Shown: positions 1-6,446, counted from the stretch's first letter. The stretch: 6,815 bases of DNA from Chlamydiota bacterium (GCA_023265495.1 JAHFTP010000093.1:1-6815); one strand, 5' to 3'. Program-made: numbers and translations. The notes: a model not told the origin generated them from the letters alone.

Positions 1-12
1 GTCATATTTCCT

Positions 13-405
13 CTACTCAGGCCTTACAGGGCTGGCCCTTCCCGCTATTGAAGTGAAGACGATAAGTTCATCGAGATATTCTTTAGAAAATAGATGGCCC
101 AAATGTTCTTGCTCGATGATTTCTAAGATCTCCTTTGCGGTATGAACCATTTTATAGGAGTGTCTTTTAGTTTGGTTGCCTGCAAGGAAAGCGTCTCTTT
201 GCGCTTGCAGCTCTTGCATGCGTCCTTTCAGTTTTTTTTGCACTTGTAACTTCTGTTCACTAGTGGAGATAAGCTGGTCTAAAACGGCGATTTCTACCTG
301 GGAGAGCAGGGGCTCTTTTTCTTCAATTGGTTCATAGGCAAACAAAGACAGGCTCAGCAGGAGAAGGACAGGAAAAACGAAAGATAATAGTGGGTACTTT
401 CTCAT
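13..405 (-). CDS. Small exported coiled-coil protein, function unknown
   Basis: A 130-residue protein I do not recognise. The N-terminus looks like a Sec signal peptide: basic residues at 2-3 (MRK), a hydrophobic core at about 5-22 rich in Leu, Val and Phe, and a possible cleavage after LFA at residue 23. The mature part (about 107 residues) is mainly helical. Residues 30-75 are rich in Leu, Gln, Lys and Glu and could form a coiled coil; a second helical stretch lies at about 84-118. There is no Cys, so it is neither a lipoprotein nor disulfide-bonded. It is probably periplasmic or attached to the outer envelope. The start is the first ATG giving a complete signal peptide, although no strong Shine-Dalgarno sequence precedes it. 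It diverges from secA. I recall a small hypothetical gene (CT702) beside secA (CT701) in Chlamydia trachomatis, but I could not check whether this is its counterpart. Confidence 0.75.
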   Translation of the reverse strand: MRKYPLLSFVFPVLLLLSLSLFAYEPIEEKEPLLSQVEIAVLDQLISTSEQKLQVQKKLKGRMQELQAQRDAFLAGNQTKRHSYKMVHTAKEILEIIEQEHLGHLFSKEYLDELIVFTSIAGRASPVRPE

Positions 406-688
406 ATTTTTGAGAACTATGCCTTGAAAAACGTGTAAATGTAGCCCCTATCTTACTGCTATTTGAGCAGGGTAGACAAGAGGTTTTTTTGTTTACTAGG
501 TTTTCTTTGTTTTAAAGACTTTTTTATCAATACAACAATCAGACTCAGCGCCACTCACCCTCCTTAACCTTTCTCCCTTAACTGTAAAACAAAGAAGTTT
601 TTTTGCCAATTTTTCCTCATATTTTTTTTCAAATCGCTGCAACAGTAATACTTAATTTTTTAATCGTAGAGATTGGACACTGTTTATT

Positions 689-717
689 TTGATTTTATCA
701 GGAAAATGAGGTACCAT
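689..717 (+). promoter_or_regulatory. Candidate sigma-70-type promoter for secA
   Basis: TTGATT at 689-694 and TACCAT at 712-717 are separated by 17 bp. Each matches the consensus hexamer at four of six positions. Transcription would start near 724 and give a leader of about 74 nt before the secA start codon. A competing reading pairs TTGGAC at 673-678 with TATCAG at 696-701, also 17 bp apart, but the -10 is poorer. This is a pattern match only. Confidence 0.3.
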
Positions 718-783
718 AGCATACGTTAAGCTCCACACCTATCTTGGATGCCTTAAGAGCTTTTTATATATTTTGACCCTCTT

Positions 784-790
784 GGAAGGA
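784..790 (+). promoter_or_regulatory. Ribosome binding site of secA
   Basis: GGAAGGA ends seven bases before the ATG at 798. It supports that start, as does the protein N-terminus (MLDIVKRIFG), which resembles the usual SecA beginning. Confidence 0.75.
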
Positions 791-797
791 AATCACC

Positions 798-3728
798 ATG
801 CTAGACATAGTAAAGAGAATTTTTGGCACCGCGCAGAGCAGACTCTTGAGCCGCTATAGAAAAATCGTACACGAAATCAACCGCATAGAAGAGGGATATC
901 AGTCGCTAACCGATGAGGAGCTAAGAAATAAGACACAAGAGTTTCGTGAGCGTCTACAATCCGGGGAGAGCGTAGATAAACTCCTTGCGGAAGCCTATGC
1001 AGTTGTCAAGAATGTGTGTAGAAGGCTTAAGGGCTCTGACGTACACGTATCCGGGTATAACCAGCTCTGGGATATGGTCCCCTACGATGTGCAGGTGCTC
1101 GGAGCTATTTCCATGCATTACGGAGCGATCTCTGAGATGCAAACGGGAGAGGGAAAGACGTTAACCGCATCCATGCCCCTCTACCTCAATGCTCTTACAG
1201 GGAAGCCCGTGCATCTGATCACAGTCAACGACTACTTAGCACAGAGGGACTGCGATTGGATAGGCACCGTTTTCCGCTGGCTTGGGCTTTCCGTCCACGC
1301 ACTGACGCAAAGCACTCCCCATCATTTACGCAAGCAGGTATATGAAAGCGATGTTCTCTATGGCACCGCTTCCGAGTTTGGATTTGATTATCTAAGGGAC
1401 AACTCGATGGCGCAGAGCAAAGAAGATCAGTGCCAGCGAGGGCATTACTTTGCCATCATAGACGAAGTAGACTCGATCCTAGTGGACGAGGCTCGTACTC
1501 CTCTCATTATTTCCGGCCCTGCCGGTGGATCTAGACAGATGTATGAGGAGCTCAAAGACGAGGTCTCCAACCTAGTGAAACTGCAAAGAGAGCAGTGCAG
1601 CCGTCTTGCGACAGAGGCGAAGAAAGTACTAGACAAACACCCCTTCTCCTCTGAAGAAGAAAAAAAGCTCTCTAAAGGGGAGGAAGAGGAGAGAAATGAA
1701 GCCTTGAAAAAGCTATGGCTTGTCGGCAAAGGACTGCCCCAGAACAAAATCTTAAAAAGATGCAAAGAGGACCCCTCTCTACGTGCTCAGATTGAGCAAT
1801 GGGACACTTATTTCTATGCTGAGCCCAACAAAGAAGAAAGGCTTCAAACGCTCTCCGAGCTCTATATCATCGTCGATGAAAGGGCGAGCGAATATGAGCT
1901 CACGGACAGAGGCATACGCAGCTGGACAGACGCTAGTGGCAATCAGGGGCTTGGCGACGACTTTGTGATGTTTGACCTAGGGCATGAGTATGCCGTCATC
2001 GATGAAAACCATGAATGGAGCGAAGAAGAAAAGCTGCAAAAAAAGGTGACCCTCAGGGAAGAAGACGCTCAGAGAAAAGAAAGAGCCCATAACCTAAGGC
2101 AGCTTCTTAGAGCTCACCTCCTTATGGAAAAGGATATCGACTATATCATCGCCGAAAACAAGATCGTCATTATTGATGAAAACACAGGAAGACCTCAGCC
2201 GGGAAGGCGTTTTTCTGATGGCTTGCACCAGGCCATCGAAGCAAAAGAGGGCGTTGCCATCCAAGGGGAGACGCAGACCTATGCGACCATCACTTTGCAA
2301 AACTACTTTAGGATGTATGAAAAACTCGCCGGCATGACAGGCACTGCTATGACGGAAGCTAACGAGTTCAAAGAGATCTATAAACTCGAAGTCGTAGCCA
2401 TCCCCACACATCGTCCCTGTAAAAGAGAGGATAAAGACGATGAAATCTACATGACGGAAAGAGAGAAATATAACGCTATACTCAAAGACGTCCAAGAGAC
2501 CCATGGTAAGGGCCGTCCTATCCTCATAGGCACAGAATCTGTAGAGGTCTCTGAGAAGCTCTCTCGCATCTTAAAGCAAAACAAACTAGAGCACACCGTA
2601 TTAAATGCAAAAAACCACGCTAAAGAAGCAGAAATCATCGCCGACGCAGGGAAAGCGGGGGCCATCACCGTAGCAACGAACATGGCAGGAAGAGGAACAG
2701 ACATTAAACTACAAGAAGGTGTTGCAGATCTTGGAGGACTCCACGTCATCGGCACAACAAGACACCAATCTAGAAGGATCGATCGCCAGCTACGCGGCAG
2801 ATGCGCCAGACTTGGGGACCCCGGATCTTCTAAGTTCTATGTCTCTTTCGAAGATTCCCTTCTTCGCCTATTTACCTCTCCTCGCGTGACTGCTTTCCTG
2901 CAAAGATTCAGACCGCCGGAAGGAGAGCCTATCTCTGCCAAGGTGCTCAACAAATCCATTGAGACTGCGCAGAAACGAGTGGAACAGCGCAATTACATGA
3001 TGCGCAAGCATACGTTGGAATATGACGATGTGATGAATAAGCAAAGGGAAGAGATCTATGCCTTCCGCAATGACGTGCTCACTTCTGACGACACGCTCTC
3101 CCTAGCACAAGAAATCCTAGAAAGCGTCTGCGTGCAGATGAGCCGAAAGTTTTTCTCCAGCAAATCGATAGAAGGAGGATGGAATCCTGAAGGATATCGC
3201 CAATGGCTGATGACCCATTTCCCCCTGACCTTTGAAAAACAAGTATTTGATGATGACTACCTCCAAGCGGAAGATATAGAGAAGATAGCCCAAGAAAAAG
3301 TGATACACTCTTTTCAGATCAAAATCGCCCATGAAGAAAAAAGCATACAAAATGCGCAGCACATTCTCCCCCCCACCGCTCCTAAGGTGCAGGCTATCGC
3401 CATACTACGAGAAGTGCTTCGCAGCATCCTAATAAGGAACATAGATAAATACTGGCAAGACCACCTATTAAATATCGACCACCTACGCACAGAAGTGCAC
3501 CTACGCGTCGTGGGACAAAAAGATCCTCTCCTGGAATTTAAGCATGAAGCCTTTGCTCTCTTTGATGCTTTCAGCTTGAAGATCAAGCTAGAGATCGCTC
3601 ACGCTATCTTTAAATTTGAGATGGTTATGCCCCAGCAGCCCCCAACTCCTCCTAAAAAGGAGCCAGAGCTACTGGAGCCAATGACTAAGTTTAGAACCAA
3701 TATCTCCCTAATAGAAGATATTGTATAG
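798..3728 (+). CDS. secA: SecA, preprotein translocase ATPase subunit (chlamydial type)
   Basis: Cytoplasmic and membrane-associated motor that drives unfolded preproteins through SecYEG by ATP hydrolysis. At 976 residues it is longer than E. coli SecA (901). NBD1 has the Walker A motif MQTGEGKT at 114-121, TVNDYLAQRD at 132-141, YGTASEFGFDYLRDN at 188-202 and the DEAD-type Walker B segment DEVDSILVDEA at 222-232. The preprotein cross-linking region starts near 233 and carries extra sequence: a charged stretch at about 270-300 and the segment LWLVGKGLPQNKILKR at 306-321. NBD1 resumes with IDYIIAENKIVIIDENTGRP at 447-466 and AGMTGTA at 511-517. NBD2 has TNMAGRGTDIKL at 627-638 and RGRCARLGDPGSS at 666-678, where many SecAs read RGRSGRQGD. 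The scaffold and wing domains include KHTLEYDDVMNKQR at 737-750, and the two-helix-finger region YWQDHLLNIDHLRTEV is at 885-900. The tail is Pro-rich (946-953) and lacks the CXCX8CH zinc motif. The sequence matches remembered Chlamydia SecA closely. It is intact, with a good ribosome binding site. Confidence 0.98.
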   Translation: MLDIVKRIFGTAQSRLLSRYRKIVHEINRIEEGYQSLTDEELRNKTQEFRERLQSGESVDKLLAEAYAVVKNVCRRLKGSDVHVSGYNQLWDMVPYDVQVLGAISMHYGAISEMQTGEGKTLTASMPLYLNALTGKPVHLITVNDYLAQRDCDWIGTVFRWLGLSVHALTQSTPHHLRKQVYESDVLYGTASEFGFDYLRDNSMAQSKEDQCQRGHYFAIIDEVDSILVDEARTPLIISGPAGGSRQMYEELKDEVSNLVKLQREQCSRLATEAKKVLDKHPFSSEEEKKLSKGEEEERNEALKKLWLVGKGLPQNKILKRCKEDPSLRAQIEQWDTYFYAEPNKEERLQTLSELYIIVDERASEYELTDRGIRSWTDASGNQGLGDDFVMFDLGHEYAVIDENHEWSEEEKLQKKVTLREEDAQRKERAHNLRQLLRAHLLMEKDIDYIIAENKIVIIDENTGRPQPGRRFSDGLHQAIEAKEGVAIQGETQTYATITLQNYFRMYEKLAGMTGTAMTEANEFKEIYKLEVVAIPTHRPCKREDKDDEIYMTEREKYNAILKDVQETHGKGRPILIGTESVEVSEKLSRILKQNKLEHTVLNAKNHAKEAEIIADAGKAGAITVATNMAGRGTDIKLQEGVADLGGLHVIGTTRHQSRRIDRQLRGRCARLGDPGSSKFYVSFEDSLLRLFTSPRVTAFLQRFRPPEGEPISAKVLNKSIETAQKRVEQRNYMMRKHTLEYDDVMNKQREEIYAFRNDVLTSDDTLSLAQEILESVCVQMSRKFFSSKSIEGGWNPEGYRQWLMTHFPLTFEKQVFDDDYLQAEDIEKIAQEKVIHSFQIKIAHEEKSIQNAQHILPPTAPKVQAIAILREVLRSILIRNIDKYWQDHLLNIDHLRTEVHLRVVGQKDPLLEFKHEAFALFDAFSLKIKLEIAHAIFKFEMVMPQQPPTPPKKEPELLEPMTKFRTNISLIEDIV

Positions 3729-3752
3729 GCAGGAATCGATGGAAGCAGAGTC

Positions 3753-4340
3753 TTACTCTAAAGTGATACGTTTGGTTCTGGCTATTGTACGGGCGGCCTC
3801 TTTATAGATAGGACCTTTCTCTAGATATTCCATGAGAATCTCCCTTAAAGCAGTCGAGGTAAGTGGGGGCGGGCTACGCGACCTATGATCACTCTCAGCA
3901 TCAGTTCCCGTTAAACCAAGCGTTTGTTGAGCAATAGAGCTTACTTTAGTATCCGTACTAGCGCGAGCTGGGTCTTCAACAGTTGTCTCCCCCTCTCCTA
4001 TAGATTGACTACCCGGAGAATCAATAGTAGAGCGATGATCATCGTCATCTGCGGACGGGGCAGTGAAAGAAGATACGCTAGTAGGTGAGGATAGCCTCCT
4101 GCTAATAGAACTCCCATTACCGATATCTTGCTTTGGCATAGGAAAATAGTTTTCTTGCAGAGCATACTCCCCTGATTTCTTAACACCTATAGACCCTCTT
4201 TTAGCCATTTCCAGCTCCACAAATACCCGACCGGCAGCAGCTGTTACTTTGGCAGTAGGACCGAGAGCTTGGGCTGTATTTCCTACAATGCCATCGAACC
4301 ATGCCCCTATCTGACTAAATAGACTCACTTCACCTGACAT
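3753..4340 (-). CDS. Ser/Thr-rich, probably disordered orphan protein
   Basis: A 195-residue protein I do not recognise. There is no signal peptide and no membrane helix. An N-terminal mildly hydrophobic segment (about 5-45, with Ala/Gly/Thr/Val) could form one or two helices. Residues 75-160 are low-complexity and rich in Ser, Thr, Asp and Pro, with an acidic SADDDDHRS stretch at 96-104 and a partial echo (ESDHRSRS) at 149-156, and are probably disordered. The C-terminus (about 161-192) is predicted helical and basic, with ALREILMEYLEKG followed by EAARTIARTKR. The start has an AGGA seven bases upstream, which supports it. The gene converges on secA, with 24 bp between stop codons and no clear terminator, and lies beneath an unusually AT-rich upstream region. 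A secreted effector is one idea, based only on composition. Because the protein is low-complexity and unrecognised, it could also be a poorly conserved cytoplasmic protein. Confidence 0.75.
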   Translation of the reverse strand: MSGEVSLFSQIGAWFDGIVGNTAQALGPTAKVTAAAGRVFVELEMAKRGSIGVKKSGEYALQENYFPMPKQDIGNGSSISRRLSSPTSVSSFTAPSADDDDHRSTIDSPGSQSIGEGETTVEDPARASTDTKVSSIAQQTLGLTGTDAESDHRSRSPPPLTSTALREILMEYLEKGPIYKEAARTIARTKRITLE

Positions 4341-4347
4341 TCTTTTT

Positions 4348-4351
4348 TCCT
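4348..4351 (-). promoter_or_regulatory. Ribosome binding site of the 3753-4340 gene
   Basis: AGGA in the context CAGGAAAAAAGA, seven bases before the ATG at 4340 on the reverse strand. It supports that start codon. Confidence 0.55.
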
Positions 4352-4392
4352 GTTTTTATTAATTTTAATTATATCTATTATCTATATTAATA

Positions 4393-4398
4393 ATTATA
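4393..4398 (-). promoter_or_regulatory. Candidate -10 element for the 3753-4340 gene
   Basis: Perfect TATAAT on the reverse strand, about 52 bp upstream of the ATG at 4340. It lies inside the 7-bp inverted repeat at 4391-4409, so a bound repressor could cover it. No good -35 sits at 16-18 bp. A second perfect TATAAT at 4368-4373 is also possible, likewise without a -35. In sequence this AT-rich, such hexamers arise by chance. Confidence 0.3.
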
Positions 4399-4510
4399 CA
4401 ACATAATTAAATACGCTAATTATTAATGCTATAAGAACTTAGTAAAATAGGAATAGGGCAGAAAATACAAATATCACAACAGGAACGACTTAAATAAAAG
4501 AGCGCTGGGA

Positions 4511-5050
4511 CTAAAGGCCTTGAGAGGGCTGAGCCACTTGCTTCATCTTCTTAAACCCTAGATAGACAAGGGGTAGAGCAAATAAGCAGTAGATAAACCA
4601 ATATTTGGCATCCCATTCGAGCCTAAGAACCCCCTCTTCGGAAAAGAAGAACTGGATAAGGCCTAGGACGAGGAGATTGCTCCCTAGGAGAAAGAGAAAA
4701 AGGGAAAGAAAGCTGTTTTTGTCTTCTACCTTCTCTTCGTGCTCCATGCGAGGTTGGGCGGCGTAAGGAGCCTTTCCCATCGAGGTGGCGTGGGCATTTT
4801 GTGCATAGGCTTCTCTGGGCTGAGGAGCGGCGGGTTGGTCTGTTTTCATGTAGGAGCTCTTATTGGAATACGGGGGAGAATAGAGCGAAGTGAGGCTATC
4901 CTCAATCGACTGGTGAGAGAGCATAGTATGCCTAGAGGTACTAGATTCTTGTTGGATGAGTGGCGTTCCGCAATAGGGACAAGTGTCTGCTTCAAAAGCA
5001 ATCCTACCATCACAGTTTGAACAGATTTTTTGCCTTTCCACAGGTTTCAT
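4511..5050 (-). CDS. Zinc-ribbon protein with two C-terminal membrane helices
   Basis: A 179-residue protein of unknown function. The N-terminus carries a small zinc ribbon: Cys10 and Cys13 (CSNC) pair with Cys24 and Cys27 (CPYC) to give a four-Cys site, as in the zinc-ribbon domains of many small bacterial membrane proteins. Residues 35-105 form a polar, low-complexity linker rich in Ser, Gln, Ala, Pro and Tyr. Two hydrophobic segments follow, at about 114-135 and 150-166, with a short charged loop between them, and the tail (167-179) is basic and polar. With no signal peptide, the likely topology is a hairpin in the inner membrane with both ends in the cytoplasm, leaving the zinc ribbon inside to contact a partner or nucleic acid. 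A GAGG lies six bases before the ATG, which supports the start. It lies 106 bp downstream of the putative protease on the same strand. That gap argues against tight coupling. Confidence 0.85.
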   Translation of the reverse strand: MKPVERQKICSNCDGRIAFEADTCPYCGTPLIQQESSTSRHTMLSHQSIEDSLTSLYSPPYSNKSSYMKTDQPAAPQPREAYAQNAHATSMGKAPYAAQPRMEHEEKVEDKNSFLSLFLFLLGSNLLVLGLIQFFFSEEGVLRLEWDAKYWFIYCLFALPLVYLGFKKMKQVAQPSQGL

Positions 5051-5056
5051 ACACTA

Positions 5057-5060
5057 CCTC
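5057..5060 (-). promoter_or_regulatory. Ribosome binding site of the zinc-ribbon gene
   Basis: GAGG within AGAGGTAG, six bases before the ATG at 5050 on the reverse strand. Confidence 0.6.
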
Positions 5061-5156
5061 TTAGTAAAATTGCGCGGAGCTTGCGATGCTACCATAGCCG
5101 CCTATTAAGGTCATAGTCTCATAAGAGGAGAAAATTTTCTATGTTTTTTTCTGTGA

Positions 5157-6341
5157 TCAATAAGTGATCGTATATAGGTTAAATAACACCCGCTCACACC
5201 ATAGAGGCAAAACGGCAATCTCTAACATTTTGAGGGTTTCTTTGATCCCCTCACTTTTGTTCGGATAACGAAACCATTTACCTTGCCTTCTAAAGTGAGG
5301 GTCGTAGACAATACATCCGCTAGGAAACACTTTGATAAATATGGTATGGGCTGCGTGGTTTAAAACAGAAATAACAACACGATATGCACCGGGATGAGCA
5401 AGGAGATAATCATGGAGAAGCTCTTGTTGCCCCTTAGAGGAATAGTCTTTCCCCGGACAAAATAGGACCTCATCCATCCGGCTTCCCGGAATAAAGGGAA
5501 GGGAATCTTGCTGTTTTTCTTCGAGAAAGTATTGCGTTTTGAAATGGGAAAGCTCCTGCCGCAGCGCTTGCATTTCTTCTGGAGAACGTTTCATATCCCC
5601 GCGTGTTACAAGCCTCTTATATACTTCAAGCCGCTGGCGAATATGCAATCTCGATTTGTTAGGATAAGCCTTTCTTAAATAATAAAAGGTCTTGTCTTCG
5701 TCCATCTCCCCACTTGGCAAGAAGAACTTTTCCGCTATGACTTCTAAATCCAAAGACAGTTTGTTTAAGTCATCAATGAAAGAAAAAGGACTCCATAAAT
5801 GATAGATCAGCTGAAGAAAGGTGGCCTCATGCTTAATGTGAGAAAAAAAATCCTCAATCATAGGTTTTTCATAAGGAAAATATCTCTCATGCTTCAGCGC
5901 AGAAAGAGCAAGACCATGACACATTCCTTTTTCTAACAGAGCCTCTAGCCAAGGTTTTATCTCATTCCATGAATGCGCCTTTTGAAAAATAGAAATGAAT
6001 TTTTGTATATCCCGAAAATGAGGGGTCATTTCAAACTCTTGGCTTAGCAACTCTTTTTCCTGTAAAGAAGTTTCAAAAGCAGGAAAATAATTGCTATTCG
6101 ACCCGTTTTTTGCCATCCACTCCACTTTATAGTGATGGGAGAGGATCATTCTGATTTTCTCTTTAGGATATGTGAAAAAATATTCCATCTTCTCTAAGAA
6201 AAATTTGGAGACAAAGTTGTCTATTTTAATGACCACTGCCCAAATTTTTCGAGATATATGCTCCAAGTAATGCTGAAAACCCTCTATATAGGGAGAAGGT
6301 GAGGACGGTATCCGAAGTCTTTGTATGTTGCCGATAGACAT
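5157..6341 (-). CDS. Putative papain-like (C58/YopT-like) cysteine protease
   Basis: A 394-residue protein with no signal peptide and no clear membrane helix. I do not recognise the family by overall sequence. The motif pattern suggests a papain-like fold: KGMCHGLALSAL at 138-149 resembles the nucleophile region of C58 peptidases (Cys141), NHAAH at 328-332 resembles their GHAVA motif (His329, or His332), and IVYDPHF at 344-350 resembles their FFDPNxG motif (Asp347). The order Cys, His, Asp and the short His-Asp spacing (15 or 18 residues) fit YopT and AvrPphB. The roughly 190 residues between Cys and His are longer than usual in C58 and include a helical, charged section (about 220-280). The first 130 residues may be a separate helical targeting region. 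No good ribosome binding site precedes the ATG, but a promoter-like pair lies just upstream. The gene looks more AT-rich than its neighbours in the lines I counted. If the assignment holds, a host-directed effector is plausible. The enzyme activity is inference. Confidence 0.75.
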   Translation of the reverse strand: MSIGNIQRLRIPSSPSPYIEGFQHYLEHISRKIWAVVIKIDNFVSKFFLEKMEYFFTYPKEKIRMILSHHYKVEWMAKNGSNSNYFPAFETSLQEKELLSQEFEMTPHFRDIQKFISIFQKAHSWNEIKPWLEALLEKGMCHGLALSALKHERYFPYEKPMIEDFFSHIKHEATFLQLIYHLWSPFSFIDDLNKLSLDLEVIAEKFFLPSGEMDEDKTFYYLRKAYPNKSRLHIRQRLEVYKRLVTRGDMKRSPEEMQALRQELSHFKTQYFLEEKQQDSLPFIPGSRMDEVLFCPGKDYSSKGQQELLHDYLLAHPGAYRVVISVLNHAAHTIFIKVFPSGCIVYDPHFRRQGKWFRYPNKSEGIKETLKMLEIAVLPLWCERVLFNLYTITY

Positions 6342-6369
6342 AAAATAAAGATCAATTTTGATTTTGACT

Positions 6370-6398
6370 AGTCTAATACATCATGAAAGAAATATCAA
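6370..6398 (-). promoter_or_regulatory. Candidate promoter for the putative protease gene
   Basis: On the reverse strand TTGATA (6393-6398, five of six consensus matches) and TAGACT (6370-6375, four of six) are separated by 17 bp. The start site would lie about 22 nt before the ATG at 6341. A perfect 12-bp palindrome, CATTTATAAATG (6404-6415), lies just upstream of the -35. Confidence 0.4.
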
Positions 6399-6446
6399 GC
6401 ATCCATTTATAAATGAAGAAGATAAGGCGTATGTGCATCCTCAGAG

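Larger units (their letters stand above)
406..797. other. 392-bp divergent intergenic region upstream of secA
   Basis: No convincing gene lies in this stretch between two divergently transcribed genes. It is T-rich on the forward strand, with runs of T7 at 484-490, T6 at 520-525, T7 at 598-604, T5 at 610-614 and T8 at 622-629. A direct repeat of CCTTAAC occurs at 562-568 and 577-583. A weak inverted repeat (CTGCT, 5-nt loop, AGCAG) lies at 456-470. The region must carry the promoters of both neighbours. Only the secA side gives a plausible candidate, described separately. Confidence 0.8.
4341..4510. other. Very AT-rich intergenic region with repeated TAATTAT
   Basis: 170 bp between two reverse-strand genes. 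The part from about 4351 to 4430 is almost entirely A and T, well above its surroundings. The heptamer TAATTAT occurs at 4366-4372, 4391-4397 and 4417-4423 (25 and 26 bp apart), and its complement ATAATTA lies at 4403-4409. The central copy and this complement form a 7-bp inverted repeat with a 5-nt loop (4391-4409). It probably carries the promoter of the gene at 3753-4340. Confidence 0.6.

Noticed and set aside
456..470. CTGCT/AGCAG hairpin followed by T7 at 484-490, as a terminator
   Set aside because: Five-base stem only, 13 bases before the T-run, and both neighbouring genes start outward from this region, so no transcript needs to end here.
562..583. Direct repeat CCTTAAC x2 in the secA upstream region, as an operator
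   Set aside because: Only seven bases, not palindromic and no third copy at the same spacing. Recorded under the intergenic region but not called as a site.
1445..1765. Reverse-strand open frame inside secA (also others at 954-1142, 2094-2504, 2447-2755, 3117-3362 and 3314-3586)
   Set aside because: All lie antisense to a clearly intact and conserved secA, have no recognisable motifs and show compositions expected of mirror frames.
3747..3759. AGAGT-CTT-ACTCT hairpin between secA and the convergent gene, as a terminator
   Set aside because: Five-base stem without a T-run on either strand, overlapping the stop codon of the opposing gene.
3998..4186. 62-residue hydrophobic reading frame overlapping the Ser/Thr-rich gene on the same strand
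   Set aside because: Different frame within a longer frame that has a ribosome binding site. No sign of a frameshift joining the two.
4739..5020. Forward-strand open frame opposite the zinc-ribbon gene
   Set aside because: The opposite strand encodes a protein with a clear four-Cys ribbon and membrane helices, and this frame has no such features.
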